58,747 nucleotides of DNA from Fibrobacter sp. UBA4309 (GTDB lineage Bacteria; Fibrobacterota; Fibrobacteria; Fibrobacterales; Fibrobacteraceae), in NCBI RefSeq assembly GCF_002395745.1, contig NZ_DGUN01000077.1:1-58747 (forward strand), given 5' to 3'. A program made the translations under genes and the position numbers. The notes below the pieces were generated by a model, which ran no database searches, was not told where the DNA came from, and saw nothing but the letters and a program-made list of their open reading frames with translations. Below, one piece after another: positions 17,916-26,534 of this stretch (positions within the stretch are counted from its first letter, which is position 1; every line of letters starts with the position of its first letter).

Positions 17916-19533
17916 GTTCATCACATCATTGGCAGTAACGTTGCTCCTGCTTTGGGGTTCGGCCGCCGCGCACAAGTGCGGGACGGCATTCGCCATGCAG
18001 AACAAGAGGCAGAAACCCTCCGGGTCTGCGGCAAGAATTTACGCAAAAGACGCCAACACTTGCGAAGCAGACGCATACTACGATTCTGTCTACACGCGAG
18101 AAACAGATCACTTCCAGATTTTCTACACCCTCGGCAAAGGCCCGCATTCGACCACGCCGGAATTCGTAGATTCCATCGCTACCTCGTTCGAGAACGCCTA
18201 CGTTTTCCACACCAAAACCTTGGGCATGCTCGTCCCGCAAGGGATCGACACGACGAGTCATTACCAAAAGCCCGTCAAAAAAGGCCTATACCCCATCGAA
18301 ATCGCCGAAATCGATTTCTTGCGCGACCCCTACAGCGTACTCCACAGCAAAACTTGCAACGGATGCTTCGGCGTCACTTACACGGGTAGCCGCGATAGCC
18401 AAAAATCAGCCATCATCATCGATAACGACTTCATGCATGTCCCGCAAGCCAACATCACGAAAGCATCCATCGAACATGACGGCAAGCAGTGCTCCTACCC
18501 CGTATCTACCGGAACCATCTACAACAAGACACACAATTACGCCTACAACGACGAATGGGCGAAAGCTATCCGGGTGACGGCATTCCACGAGCTTTACCAT
18601 GCCGTGCAGCTGCGGTACATCGACTACAATTCGTTCTCTTCGTTCTGGCTAGAGGCTTCCGCTTCCGGCATCGAAGAAATCGCGGCACCGGATATCGACG
18701 ACTACATCAGGTACCTGGGCGATTTCTTCTTCGGTACCAGGGGAACGCCACTGGACCAGACATCCGCCGAATACGGTGCAGGCGTCCTGTTCATCTACCT
18801 CTACAACCATTTCGACAAGCGCTTCGACAAGAACATATGGGAAGGATTCTCCAAGAACCCGTCCAAGGATTTCAGGACACAGCTCCAGCAAGTCATCTTG
18901 GCAAGGAAACAGTCGCCCGATAGTGTTTTCCATGGTTTCGCCACGAAAATCGCCTTTTCCGGCAGTCGCACCTCTGCCACAGATTCCTCGTCTTGGATAA
19001 ACAAGGACCAGTCGCTATGGCCAGAAGCGCCGTACGCCCAAGCCAAAGACGAATCGCCGGACATTCCCCAGTTCTCTTATAAATTCTACAGCGGAATTGA
19101 CATTGACTTGAACAATTTCTACGGAAATGCGAGCGTTTCCTTGTACAAGAACGGCAAGGCGACCGTCTTCCCGATAAATAACACGTTGTCCCTCGATTCC
19201 GTCAAGATCAAGGCTTTCCAGTACGATTCCCTCACATGGATCCTGAGCCGTTTCGGAGAAAGCGAACACATTCCCGAAGTCGTGAAAGATTCCACGCTAC
19301 GCGCCTTCCCCACTCCATGGCGCCACGGGAACCTGTGCTTTACACCGCTCCCGCTCAGCAAGGAATACATCGAAATCAGGAATGCGCGCGGCGACCTCGT
19401 GATGCGCATTCCGTATACGCACACGACGCACTGCATTGACGGTGACGAAGTCAAGTCGAAAATGAAACCGGGCGTGTACCGCTTCCGCGCAGGCGCAAGC
19501 GGCAAGACCGAAAAATTCCTGATTGTCTATTAA
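17905..19533 (+). CDS. secreted gluzincin-like metalloprotease with possible type IX secretion tail
   Basis: 542 residues. I take the ATG at 17905, which has a GGGAGGGG site and is followed by a signal peptide (MRARFITSLAVTLLLLWGSA); an upstream in-frame start lacks these. The zinc motif is HELYH (His228, Glu229, His232), with the third ligand probably Glu250 in WLEASASG, spaced as in gluzincins. The N-terminal part (DHFQIFYTLGKG) resembles putative metalloproteases of the MXAN_6640 type. The last 80 residues look like a type IX secretion sorting domain (EIRNARGDLVMRI then PGVYRFRA and GKTEKFLIVY). Two Cys pairs support extracytoplasmic location. Its TAA shares TTAA with the convergent GH57 gene. 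Confidence 0.75.
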   Translation: MRARFITSLAVTLLLLWGSAAAHKCGTAFAMQNKRQKPSGSAARIYAKDANTCEADAYYDSVYTRETDHFQIFYTLGKGPHSTTPEFVDSIATSFENAYVFHTKTLGMLVPQGIDTTSHYQKPVKKGLYPIEIAEIDFLRDPYSVLHSKTCNGCFGVTYTGSRDSQKSAIIIDNDFMHVPQANITKASIEHDGKQCSYPVSTGTIYNKTHNYAYNDEWAKAIRVTAFHELYHAVQLRYIDYNSFSSFWLEASASGIEEIAAPDIDDYIRYLGDFFFGTRGTPLDQTSAEYGAGVLFIYLYNHFDKRFDKNIWEGFSKNPSKDFRTQLQQVILARKQSPDSVFHGFATKIAFSGSRTSATDSSSWINKDQSLWPEAPYAQAKDESPDIPQFSYKFYSGIDIDLNNFYGNASVSLYKNGKATVFPINNTLSLDSVKIKAFQYDSLTWILSRFGESEHIPEVVKDSTLRAFPTPWRHGNLCFTPLPLSKEYIEIRNARGDLVMRIPYTHTTHCIDGDEVKSKMKPGVYRFRAGASGKTEKFLIVY

Positions 19534-21164
19534 AGCATCTCCCCGATCCACGGGAAGAGATTGTCCTTGTTTTCAAGTTCCTGGAGCAGCGACGTGTCGG
19601 GGCGTTTGGTGGCGCCAGAGAGCGCCGCAAGGGCCTCCGCATACAACATTTCCACATTGCGGGAGTGTGCGTTAAGGCGGGCGCGCGCGTAGTCCGCGGC
19701 CGACTTGTTGTGAATCATGAACGCCCAGTCCGACGCCTGGAACAAGAGGATTTCGCGCGCGACCTGGGCCAGATAGCGGCGGCCGAGCGCATAGATCTTT
19801 GCGTTTTTGCGGGATTTCGCGACGGCCTTTTTGAGGCTCTTCTGCATGGCGCGCATGCGGAAGAACAGCGGATATTCCCAGCTAACCTCGTCGTTCATCC
19901 AGACTTCGCCAAAGCCGCCCTCGCCCCACGACGAGAATGCGGGACGACGTGTTTGAGCCAACGCAGGCTCGGCCGCTTCACGGGATTTTTGTTCGGCAAT
20001 GGTACGTTCCACCGATGCCATCTCGACGGTTCCCGAACCCGCCGCACGTTCGAACATGCGCTCGATGAATTCGGGGCCCTCGAACCACCAGTGTCCAAAG
20101 AGTTCCGCATCGTAGGGGCAAAGGATGGAAACCTTGTTGCCTTCCATCTTGGGCAAGAGTTCCGTGACGGTCGCCTCGCGGTTAGCGACAAAGAGGCGCG
20201 CGTGGTCTTCGGCCAGGCGCATCGCGTTCCACGGGCGGTAAATCTGCTTGTCTTCGCTGCCGGTAATGCGGCAGTACTTGAGGCCTGTTTCGATAGGTGT
20301 CTCGCCCGCCATGAAGTATTCGCCCAGGTAGTCGCGGCCGCGCTCGTAGGCGATGTCCTTGAAGAACTCGCGGTATTCGGGATGCCCGGGGTATCCCGTA
20401 CGGCGGCTCCAGACTTCCATGGAACTGCTCTGCTCTCGGCCCATGCAATAAAGTCCCGCAGGGGTCTTTATCGGCGCAAATACTCCGTATTTGGGCGCGG
20501 GCTTTGCCAAAAGCACTCCATGCGTTTCCACGAAAAAATACTCGAAACCGAATTCGGCAAGAATGGAGTCTAGCCCTTCGTAGTAACCGCACTCCGGGAG
20601 CCAAAGCCCGCGGGGTCTCCGCCCGAACGCTTCTTCGAATGCACGTACCGTGACGCCGAGCTGCAGGCGCACGGCTTCGGGATCGGACTGGTAAGCAGGC
20701 AAAAACGGGTGCGTGCCCACGCACGTCAAAAGAGAAAGCTTGCCGACTTCTTCAAGGCGCTTGAAAGCCGGGACGATTTCGCATGCACACACGCTTTCCC
20801 AAAAATCTATCAGGGCATCCTGGCGCCGGGCATAGAATTCCACGACCGTCATAACATCGTCGTTTTCGCGGTTGCGTTCTTTCTCCTTCTGCAAAAGTTC
20901 CGCCTGCTTGTGAAGGTGGCGGGTGAATTTCTGGAGCAGGAGTCCATCCGTAAGCATCGCCAAAAGCGACGAGGACACGCTCAGATTGAGTGTACCGGGA
21001 ACGCCGCGTTCATGCAGGCGCCAAAGCATCTGTACAATCGGCAGGTACGTTTCCGCCATAGCCTCGAAAAACCAGTTCTCTTCCAGGAACCGGTCGTATG
21101 AGGGCTCGCGCACAAACGGCAGGTGCGCATGCAACAGCAGGTGTATCTTGCCGGGCGCAGACAT
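19530..21164 (-). CDS. GH57 1,4-alpha-glucan branching enzyme
   Basis: Makes alpha-1,6 branches in glycogen. 544 residues with the GH57 opening HLLLHAHLPFVRE (His12, His14), the nucleophile Glu191 in GLWLPECGY and the acid/base Asp352 in ILCPYDAELFGHWWFEG. The C-terminal helical domain of GH57 branching enzymes is present (NDEVSWEYPLFFRM onward). It is the last gene of a minus-strand operon, 27 bases after a DUF4912 gene. The assignment as branching enzyme, not amylase, rests on these motifs and length. Confidence 0.88.
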   Translation of the reverse strand: MSAPGKIHLLLHAHLPFVREPSYDRFLEENWFFEAMAETYLPIVQMLWRLHERGVPGTLNLSVSSSLLAMLTDGLLLQKFTRHLHKQAELLQKEKERNRENDDVMTVVEFYARRQDALIDFWESVCACEIVPAFKRLEEVGKLSLLTCVGTHPFLPAYQSDPEAVRLQLGVTVRAFEEAFGRRPRGLWLPECGYYEGLDSILAEFGFEYFFVETHGVLLAKPAPKYGVFAPIKTPAGLYCMGREQSSSMEVWSRRTGYPGHPEYREFFKDIAYERGRDYLGEYFMAGETPIETGLKYCRITGSEDKQIYRPWNAMRLAEDHARLFVANREATVTELLPKMEGNKVSILCPYDAELFGHWWFEGPEFIERMFERAAGSGTVEMASVERTIAEQKSREAAEPALAQTRRPAFSSWGEGGFGEVWMNDEVSWEYPLFFRMRAMQKSLKKAVAKSRKNAKIYALGRRYLAQVAREILLFQASDWAFMIHNKSAADYARARLNAHSRNVEMLYAEALAALSGATKRPDTSLLQELENKDNLFPWIGEML

Positions 21165-21191
21165 CTGGTCCTCGAGGCCAATAAAGCGGGA

Positions 21192-22289
21192 TTACTCAGT
21201 GCGCTTCACGACTATCGGGACGATGGTCGTCGGGAAATCGCCATCCTTGTCGGTCGCGAACACCGGGATGATCTTCGTGGAATCCGGGAGGTCTTCTTCG
21301 AAGCTGAAGGTACCATCCGGATTCAGCGGGAACGGTTCGCCACGCACCTGGAGGTGTGCATCCGGGCGGGTTCCGCCGTAAACGATAAGGCGTGTCTTGA
21401 CCCAAAGGAAGAAATCCTTGCCGTAGTTCACGGAATCCTTCGGGAGTTCAAGCTTGTTGCTCTTGAGGGCAGCGCTGGAAAGCGCTCCCGAGAACATGGA
21501 ACCCGACGAGCTGGAAAGCGATTCGAGCCAGTTCTTGGCCGACATGCTAGAAAGGCCCGAACTGCCGAAGCCGCCCATGGCGGCACCGCCGAGGGAGGCG
21601 CGCACGAACACGTCGTCGACATTCACGTCGGAGCCTTCCGGAGAGTAGGCCTGCACCGGCACCGATTCGACGAGCGGCATAAAGTTCTTGCCGCTGGCAA
21701 AGCCGAGTACGGCAACCGTATTGTCGCTAGCCTTGTTTTCAACATACCAGCTGCGGGCATCGGCAGGCACCACGATATCGCGGAACTTTCTCTTCTTGGC
21801 GCGCTTCACGGTAAGGTCACCAGAAACGTCGAACAGGCGAAGCACGAGCTTGCCCTTGCCCTTCTTGGCATTCTTGATTCTCTTTTCGGAAACTTCCCAG
21901 AAGGCCTGCATCCAGTTCGGATCCTTCTGCATGAGCACCAGGTATTCCGGGTCGAAGGACTGGGCAAGCGTAGAGCTCTTGATAACCGGCTTGGCGGCAG
22001 CCTTTACGGAGGACACCTTCGCGGGTTTCTTGACAGTAGACTTTACGACGACATCCGTCTGTTCCGAAGCGGTCGGAGCGGACTTGGCTTTCTGCACCGT
22101 CTTCTTGCCGGGAACGATTTTCGAAACCGTCTTCGCCACGGCTTTTTTCACCACGGTCTTGACCTTGGAGGAAACAGTCTTCTTTGCGGCAGCGGGTTTT
22201 GCCGTAGATGTTTTTTCAGCGACCTTCTTTGCGGCCGGCTTGGCCGCCTTCTTCGCGACCTTCGCTGTATTGGTCTTCTTCGTAGCCAT
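21192..22289 (-). CDS. DUF4912 protein with histone-H1-like Lys/Ala-rich N terminus
   Basis: 365 residues in two parts. Residues 1-105 are a low-complexity tail rich in Lys, Ala, Thr and Val (KKAAKPAAKKVAEKTSTAKP), like bacterial histone H1-like tails. Residues about 110-195 form a DUF4912 domain (FDPEYLVLMQKDPNWMQAFW, then KLVLRLFDVSG and RSWYVEN), and a Ser/Gly-rich stretch follows at about 240-275. DUF4912 may bind carbohydrate; the gene sits directly before the GH57 branching enzyme, which suggests a glycogen-linked role. The basic tail could bind nucleic acid or polyanions. A strong GGAGG site precedes the ATG. Confidence 0.75.
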   Translation of the reverse strand: MATKKTNTAKVAKKAAKPAAKKVAEKTSTAKPAAAKKTVSSKVKTVVKKAVAKTVSKIVPGKKTVQKAKSAPTASEQTDVVVKSTVKKPAKVSSVKAAAKPVIKSSTLAQSFDPEYLVLMQKDPNWMQAFWEVSEKRIKNAKKGKGKLVLRLFDVSGDLTVKRAKKRKFRDIVVPADARSWYVENKASDNTVAVLGFASGKNFMPLVESVPVQAYSPEGSDVNVDDVFVRASLGGAAMGGFGSSGLSSMSAKNWLESLSSSSGSMFSGALSSAALKSNKLELPKDSVNYGKDFFLWVKTRLIVYGGTRPDAHLQVRGEPFPLNPDGTFSFEEDLPDSTKIIPVFATDKDGDFPTTIVPIVVKRTE

Positions 22290-22312
22290 AATAAGCCTCC
22301 TTCAAATAAAAC

Positions 22313-23554
22313 TTATCTGCTGGTCGATCCCCAGTTGCCAATGCCCATCAGGCCAAGCCTGATGCCAATAAACGTTTCTTCCCAGTTATGCCCATCATCG
22401 ACAAAGCGCTTTCCACCCAGGAAAGCAAGGTCGACTGAAGTGCCTTTTCTGCCCAACGGGAAACCGGCACCAATGGAGCCGCCCAGTTCATGACCCTCGT
22501 TCACGTACCAGCCCTTGTACCACGCTCCTGCACGGTAGGTAATGCGGTCCCAGTACTTGTCGTAGAAAAGCGGACTGCCATCACGCTGGAAACCGAGCGA
22601 CAGGACAATGTCGTCCTGCGTTTCAGTAAACTGTTCCATGTTGAAGGACCTGCCAATGTTTTCCACATTGTCGTCCCACGAACGCCACTGCAAGTCGAGC
22701 ATAATGTTGTTGCGCTTCTTGAGACGGTAGTTGACACCTGTCGCAAGAGTCATCGGGACCTTGATTTCCCTCGTGTACGTCGTCGGCGAAAGCGTATCGA
22801 TTTCGCTAAAGCGGAAATTGTAGTTCAACTTATTTTCCAACGTGTACGGGGTCGTGAAAGAGAAGAAATATGACGACTGACGTCCGCGGTACTGCAAACC
22901 GACCGTGTAATAAGCCGGATGGTGCTTGATTTCCCACGTTCCATCCACATAGTCCGAAATCTTCGCATCGTTGGTCGCCCACAGATCTTCGTCGGAAACT
23001 TCGCTCTTGTTCGGACCGAGTTTCAGGCTGCGTTCCAGATTGCCCATCACGAAATGGGCAGACGCACCCACCGAGAAATTACGCAGGTAAGGGATACGCA
23101 CCGCATAGCTGGGCACGACTTCGTAAACGCTGCTCTGGTATTTCAGATGAGCATTGACAGAAGCGGCGGAATCCACGGATTCCACATCGAGAATAGACGC
23201 ATAGTGCTGCCACAGGGAAACACCGAAAGCGCCATAGTTCCCCATGGGGAACGAAAGATTGAACGACGGAATGGACACCGTGTTCGTAGAATAGAATTCG
23301 CTGCTCTTTTCGATGGAAAGATATTCCATCAAGAAGTTGATGTTGAACACCACCTTCGCATCGAAAGCAATGCGCGCCGGGTTCGCTAGCGAAATGCCTT
23401 CGGCCTCGCCCGTCTTGGCACTGCCGGCAAAACCGCGGCCGGCCATGGAGGTCATGCCGCCAAGAGTCTGTTCTTCACCGAGAGCGTCTAGACCGATCAT
23501 GGATGCCGAAGCCAAAGCAGAAAAACAAAGCAAGACGCCTAAAAACTTTTTCAT
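22313..23554 (-). CDS. outer-membrane beta-barrel protein (FadL/PorV-like)
   Basis: 413 residues with a signal peptide (MKKFLGVLLCFSALASA) and then alternating beta-strand sequence. The early segment GRGFAGSAKTGEAEGISLAN, followed by PARIAF, resembles the start of FadL- and PorV-type barrels. No enzyme motif. It begins in the stop of the upstream lipoprotein gene (TAATG), so the two are coupled and probably act together in the outer membrane. Cargo is unknown; if it is PorV-like it could serve type IX secretion. Confidence 0.72.
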   Translation of the reverse strand: MKKFLGVLLCFSALASASMIGLDALGEEQTLGGMTSMAGRGFAGSAKTGEAEGISLANPARIAFDAKVVFNINFLMEYLSIEKSSEFYSTNTVSIPSFNLSFPMGNYGAFGVSLWQHYASILDVESVDSAASVNAHLKYQSSVYEVVPSYAVRIPYLRNFSVGASAHFVMGNLERSLKLGPNKSEVSDEDLWATNDAKISDYVDGTWEIKHHPAYYTVGLQYRGRQSSYFFSFTTPYTLENKLNYNFRFSEIDTLSPTTYTREIKVPMTLATGVNYRLKKRNNIMLDLQWRSWDDNVENIGRSFNMEQFTETQDDIVLSLGFQRDGSPLFYDKYWDRITYRAGAWYKGWYVNEGHELGGSIGAGFPLGRKGTSVDLAFLGGKRFVDDGHNWEETFIGIRLGLMGIGNWGSTSR

Positions 23555-24960
23555 TAGTCTTCTCCTCTCTTAGAGGCAAGCCAAAGCTTAAGCGTTGCCG
23601 GTTTCTTCATCACTTCCGTAAAATCGTAACGCGCGTAATCGAACTGCGAGAAGAACACGTAACTCGTGTCCCCCTTCGACGTAATGTAGTTCTCGTAAGA
23701 AGGATCCTTTTCTTGCAAAACGGGGTATCCCATGCGCATCATCAGCTTGAACGTCCTTCCGTCGCTGGCCTTGTTGATGAATTCCCGCATGCCGTACGTG
23801 ACCTGCAATGTCAGAGAATCGCCTTCATGGAAAACCATGTTCGGGTGTCCCGACTTCTTGACCAGGGAATCGTTCGGCTTGTAGTCTTCAATACGGCGGA
23901 GTTCCTTGTCGGCACTGTCCCTATACGTACCCACGACAACCTGGATGGGAAGACCCAGTTCGGAGGAACCCTGTGAATCATCGCGGGAGAACGTCACCTG
24001 GGCACGGACGACCGCCTGGCGAACATCATCTCCGTCTCCCATGTTATACGGGAATTCATCCCCGTAGAAATCCGACAGGCTCTTCATGATAGGCTCCGAC
24101 GGCAGTTCCACAACGAGGGAATCGGTCACGCCGCCATGCAGGACAAGGCAGTCGGAGCATTCTTCGTGGTTCACAATGGCATCGGCCACGCGGAACGGCG
24201 TCAGGTTCCTGTACTTGTACAACGTATCCGAAAGCGTCGTCATGCGGAACTGAGGCCCATAGATATAGTTTGGACCGTAGAAACGGTAAACATGCTTTGC
24301 ATCGGGAGCAGAAAGGCGAATCTGCAAACGGCAATTGCTGATCTCGCTACGGATGTCGTCGATCAGCGCATGCGGCAGCACAAGAGTCAACGTGGAATCC
24401 TTCGACCCGATAGAAATGGAGTACGTGGTATCGACGGAACCATCCGGATTCCAGTCCTTCAAGCTATCGAACCAGGAAGAATCAGAGATTTCCTTGAGGT
24501 CTTCCAGAAAATCGGACTTGGTACTGCGGCTCAGTTTCCAGCTGACATTCAAGGCCAGTTCCTCTGTAATCGGGAACGAGTCCTTGGGGAAATACTTGGA
24601 ACGGTAGAGAGACGGGATTAGGCGGAAAAAGAGGAACGATGCCGCCGAATCCGCCGACTTGAGAGAAGACAACAGGCCCGATTCGAATCCGAAATCCAGG
24701 ACCATGTCGTGTTCGATATTCGAATAGCGTCCCAGCAGGGAGCGGTCGTTAGCGGAACGGGGCGTCATGTTCAGGAAAGCCTCCGCAGATATAGGCGTCA
24801 AGTCGCTAACGCTTAGCGTTTGCACCTTGTAGCTATCTGGCAGGCCCTGATCCGAAAGCCAGCTACTCAAGGCAGAGTCCTCGGAATCAAACAGGCAAGA
24901 CGTAAGTATTGCCGTCAAAAAGAACAATATCGTCAAAAAAAGCAGTTTTTTCTTCTTCAC
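23554..24960 (-). CDS. lipoprotein of unknown function
   Basis: 468 residues with a lipoprotein signal peptide (KKLLFLTILFFLTAILTSC; lipobox LTSC) followed by an Asp/Ser-rich segment. The body is beta-rich with no motif I recognise. The start is a GTG at 24960. It heads a four-gene minus-strand operon (lipoprotein, beta-barrel, DUF4912, GH57). A TATATTAT element at 24996-25003 may be its promoter. Its close coupling to the beta-barrel suggests a surface or periplasmic partner. Confidence 0.75.
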   Translation of the reverse strand: MKKKKLLFLTILFFLTAILTSCLFDSEDSALSSWLSDQGLPDSYKVQTLSVSDLTPISAEAFLNMTPRSANDRSLLGRYSNIEHDMVLDFGFESGLLSSLKSADSAASFLFFRLIPSLYRSKYFPKDSFPITEELALNVSWKLSRSTKSDFLEDLKEISDSSWFDSLKDWNPDGSVDTTYSISIGSKDSTLTLVLPHALIDDIRSEISNCRLQIRLSAPDAKHVYRFYGPNYIYGPQFRMTTLSDTLYKYRNLTPFRVADAIVNHEECSDCLVLHGGVTDSLVVELPSEPIMKSLSDFYGDEFPYNMGDGDDVRQAVVRAQVTFSRDDSQGSSELGLPIQVVVGTYRDSADKELRRIEDYKPNDSLVKKSGHPNMVFHEGDSLTLQVTYGMREFINKASDGRTFKLMMRMGYPVLQEKDPSYENYITSKGDTSYVFFSQFDYARYDFTEVMKKPATLKLWLASKRGED

Positions 24961-24995
24961 GCGGAACTCCGAATCGTGTTAGACTTTTTCGACCG

Positions 24996-25003
24996 ATAAT
25001 ATA
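24996..25003 (-). promoter_or_regulatory. candidate -7 element TATATTAT of the lipoprotein operon
   Basis: The minus strand reads TTTTTGCTATATTAT here. The 11-base core TTTTGCTATAT recurs on the plus strand in front of thrC, so the two divergent promoters look like copies of one another, each 25-35 bases before its gene. Confidence 0.4.
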
Positions 25004-25042
25004 GCAAAAACGACCTGCCCACGAGAAAACATCCATCTGTAC

Positions 25043-25073
25043 TTTGGAGTCTTGAACACTTTTGCTATATTTG
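25043..25073 (+). promoter_or_regulatory. thrC: candidate thrC promoter (TTTG, 19 bases, TATATTTG)
   Basis: TTTG at 25043-25046 and TATATTTG at 25066-25073 with a 19-base spacer match the Bacteroidota -33/-7 consensus exactly. The start codon is 24 bases further on, leaving a short leader. Confidence 0.6.
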
Positions 25074-25097
25074 CGTTCGAAAATCAAAAGGATTGTT

Positions 25098-26438
25098 ATG
25101 TCTCAGTTTAACGCGCACTTTAGGAACATCAACGGGGACGATACTTACCCGCTGACCGACGTCATTTACCGCAGTAAGGTGGACGGAAGCCTGCTCGAAG
25201 TGGAACACGACCGCAAGGCGCTTGCGAGCAAGAGCCCCGACGAATGGAAGAAGCTCTTTGCCGAACGCCGCATGAGCTTTGAACCCGCCGACATGAGCGG
25301 CATCTGGAGCAAGCGCGAAATGGTGCTCCCCGACATGCCCCTCGAAGACATCGTGACGATGCGCGAAGGCTGGAGCCCGCTCTTTGACGCGGCCCCGCTC
25401 GCCAAGGAAATGGGCATCAAGAGCCTCAAGGTGAAGCTCTGCGGCAACTCCCACACGGGTAGCTTCAAGGACCTCGGCATGACGGTTCTCGTAAGCCAGG
25501 TGAACCACATCATCAAGAAGAAGATTCACGAAATCGACGCCGTGGCCTGCGCCTCTACCGGCGACACCTCGGCAGCCTTGAGCGCCTACTGCGCGAAGGC
25601 CGGCATCCCGAGCATCGTGTTCCTCCCCGCCGGCAAGACGAGCGTCGCACAGCTGATCCAGCCGATTTCTAACGGCAGCATCGTCTTGGCTCTCGACACC
25701 GACTTTGACGGTTGCATGAAGATCGTGCAGCAGGTCACCGCCGACAACCGCATCTACCTCGCGAACTCCATGAACAGCCTCCGCGTGGAAGGCCAGAAGA
25801 CGATTTCTCCGGAAATCTGCCAGGAATTGGGCTGGAAGGTTCCCGACACCGTGATTATCCCGGGCGGAAACCTCGGCAACGTGAGCGCTTTGGCCAAGGG
25901 TTTCGAAGACTGCAAGGCCATGGGCCTCATCGACCGCATCCCGCGCATCATCGTCGCGCAGGCCGAAAACGCCAACCCGTTCTTCCAGGCTTACGAACGC
26001 GGTTTTGACAAGCTCGTTCCCGTGCAGGCCAAGAAGACGCTTGCCTCTGCCATCCAGATCGGTAACCCGGTCAGCTACCCGAAGGCCGTACGCGCCATCC
26101 AGAAGACAAACGGCATGGTCGTGAGCGTCACCGAAGAAGAACTCGCGAACGCCGCCCACCGCGGCGACCGCATCGGTCTCTACTGCTGCCCGCATACGGG
26201 TGTCGCCCTCGGCGCCCTCGAAAAGCTCGTAGCCGCGGGCAAGATCGACAAGGAAGAGAACGTGGTCGTCATCAGCACGGCACACGGCCTCAAGTTCACC
26301 GAATTCAAGGTCGGCTACCACGAAAAGAAGCTCGAGAACATAGCCTCCAAGTTCGCGAACCCCGTGTTCAAGGCCCCGGCAGACCTCGGCGCCGTCATGG
26401 ACATCTTGAAGAAAGAGATGGCTGAACGCCGTCGCTAA
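25098..26438 (+). CDS. thrC: threonine synthase
   Basis: Converts O-phospho-L-homoserine to L-threonine with pyridoxal phosphate. The PLP lysine is Lys124 in NSHTGSFKDLGM; the phosphate loop is GGNLGNVSAL. At 446 residues it is of the longer threonine synthase class. I start at the ATG at 25098; an in-frame TTG at 25062 lies inside the promoter. Monocistronic: divergent from the lipoprotein operon, and followed by hairpins and a terminator. No leader peptide attenuator is seen. Confidence 0.94.
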   Translation: MSQFNAHFRNINGDDTYPLTDVIYRSKVDGSLLEVEHDRKALASKSPDEWKKLFAERRMSFEPADMSGIWSKREMVLPDMPLEDIVTMREGWSPLFDAAPLAKEMGIKSLKVKLCGNSHTGSFKDLGMTVLVSQVNHIIKKKIHEIDAVACASTGDTSAALSAYCAKAGIPSIVFLPAGKTSVAQLIQPISNGSIVLALDTDFDGCMKIVQQVTADNRIYLANSMNSLRVEGQKTISPEICQELGWKVPDTVIIPGGNLGNVSALAKGFEDCKAMGLIDRIPRIIVAQAENANPFFQAYERGFDKLVPVQAKKTLASAIQIGNPVSYPKAVRAIQKTNGMVVSVTEEELANAAHRGDRIGLYCCPHTGVALGALEKLVAAGKIDKEENVVVISTAHGLKFTEFKVGYHEKKLENIASKFANPVFKAPADLGAVMDILKKEMAERRR

Positions 26439-26453
26439 TGCGCAAGCATTAGC
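26434..26453 (+). repeat. hairpin over the thrC stop codon
   Basis: Perfect eight-base stem GCTAATGC / GCATTAGC with a GCAA tetraloop; the TAA stop of thrC lies within the left arm. There is no T-run, so it is not a terminator by itself. A smaller hairpin (CGCTAATAGCG) follows at 26471-26481. Confidence 0.6.
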
Positions 26454-26501
26454 AAATGGCCCCCAGTAGGCGCTAATAGCGTCATCCAAACCAGAATTAA
26501 A

Positions 26502-26527
26502 AAGCTCCGCTCCGCGGAGTTTTTTTG
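26502..26527 (+). terminator. intrinsic terminator of thrC
   Basis: Stem CTCCGC / GCGGAG with loop TCC, extended by AAG pairing with TTT, followed by an unbroken T-run and a second T/C-rich stretch. Confidence 0.85.
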
Positions 26528-26534
26528 TCTTTTC

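Noticed and set aside
25065..26489. 474-codon minus-strand frame opposite thrC
   Set aside because: Shadow of threonine synthase; composition atypical and no start signals.
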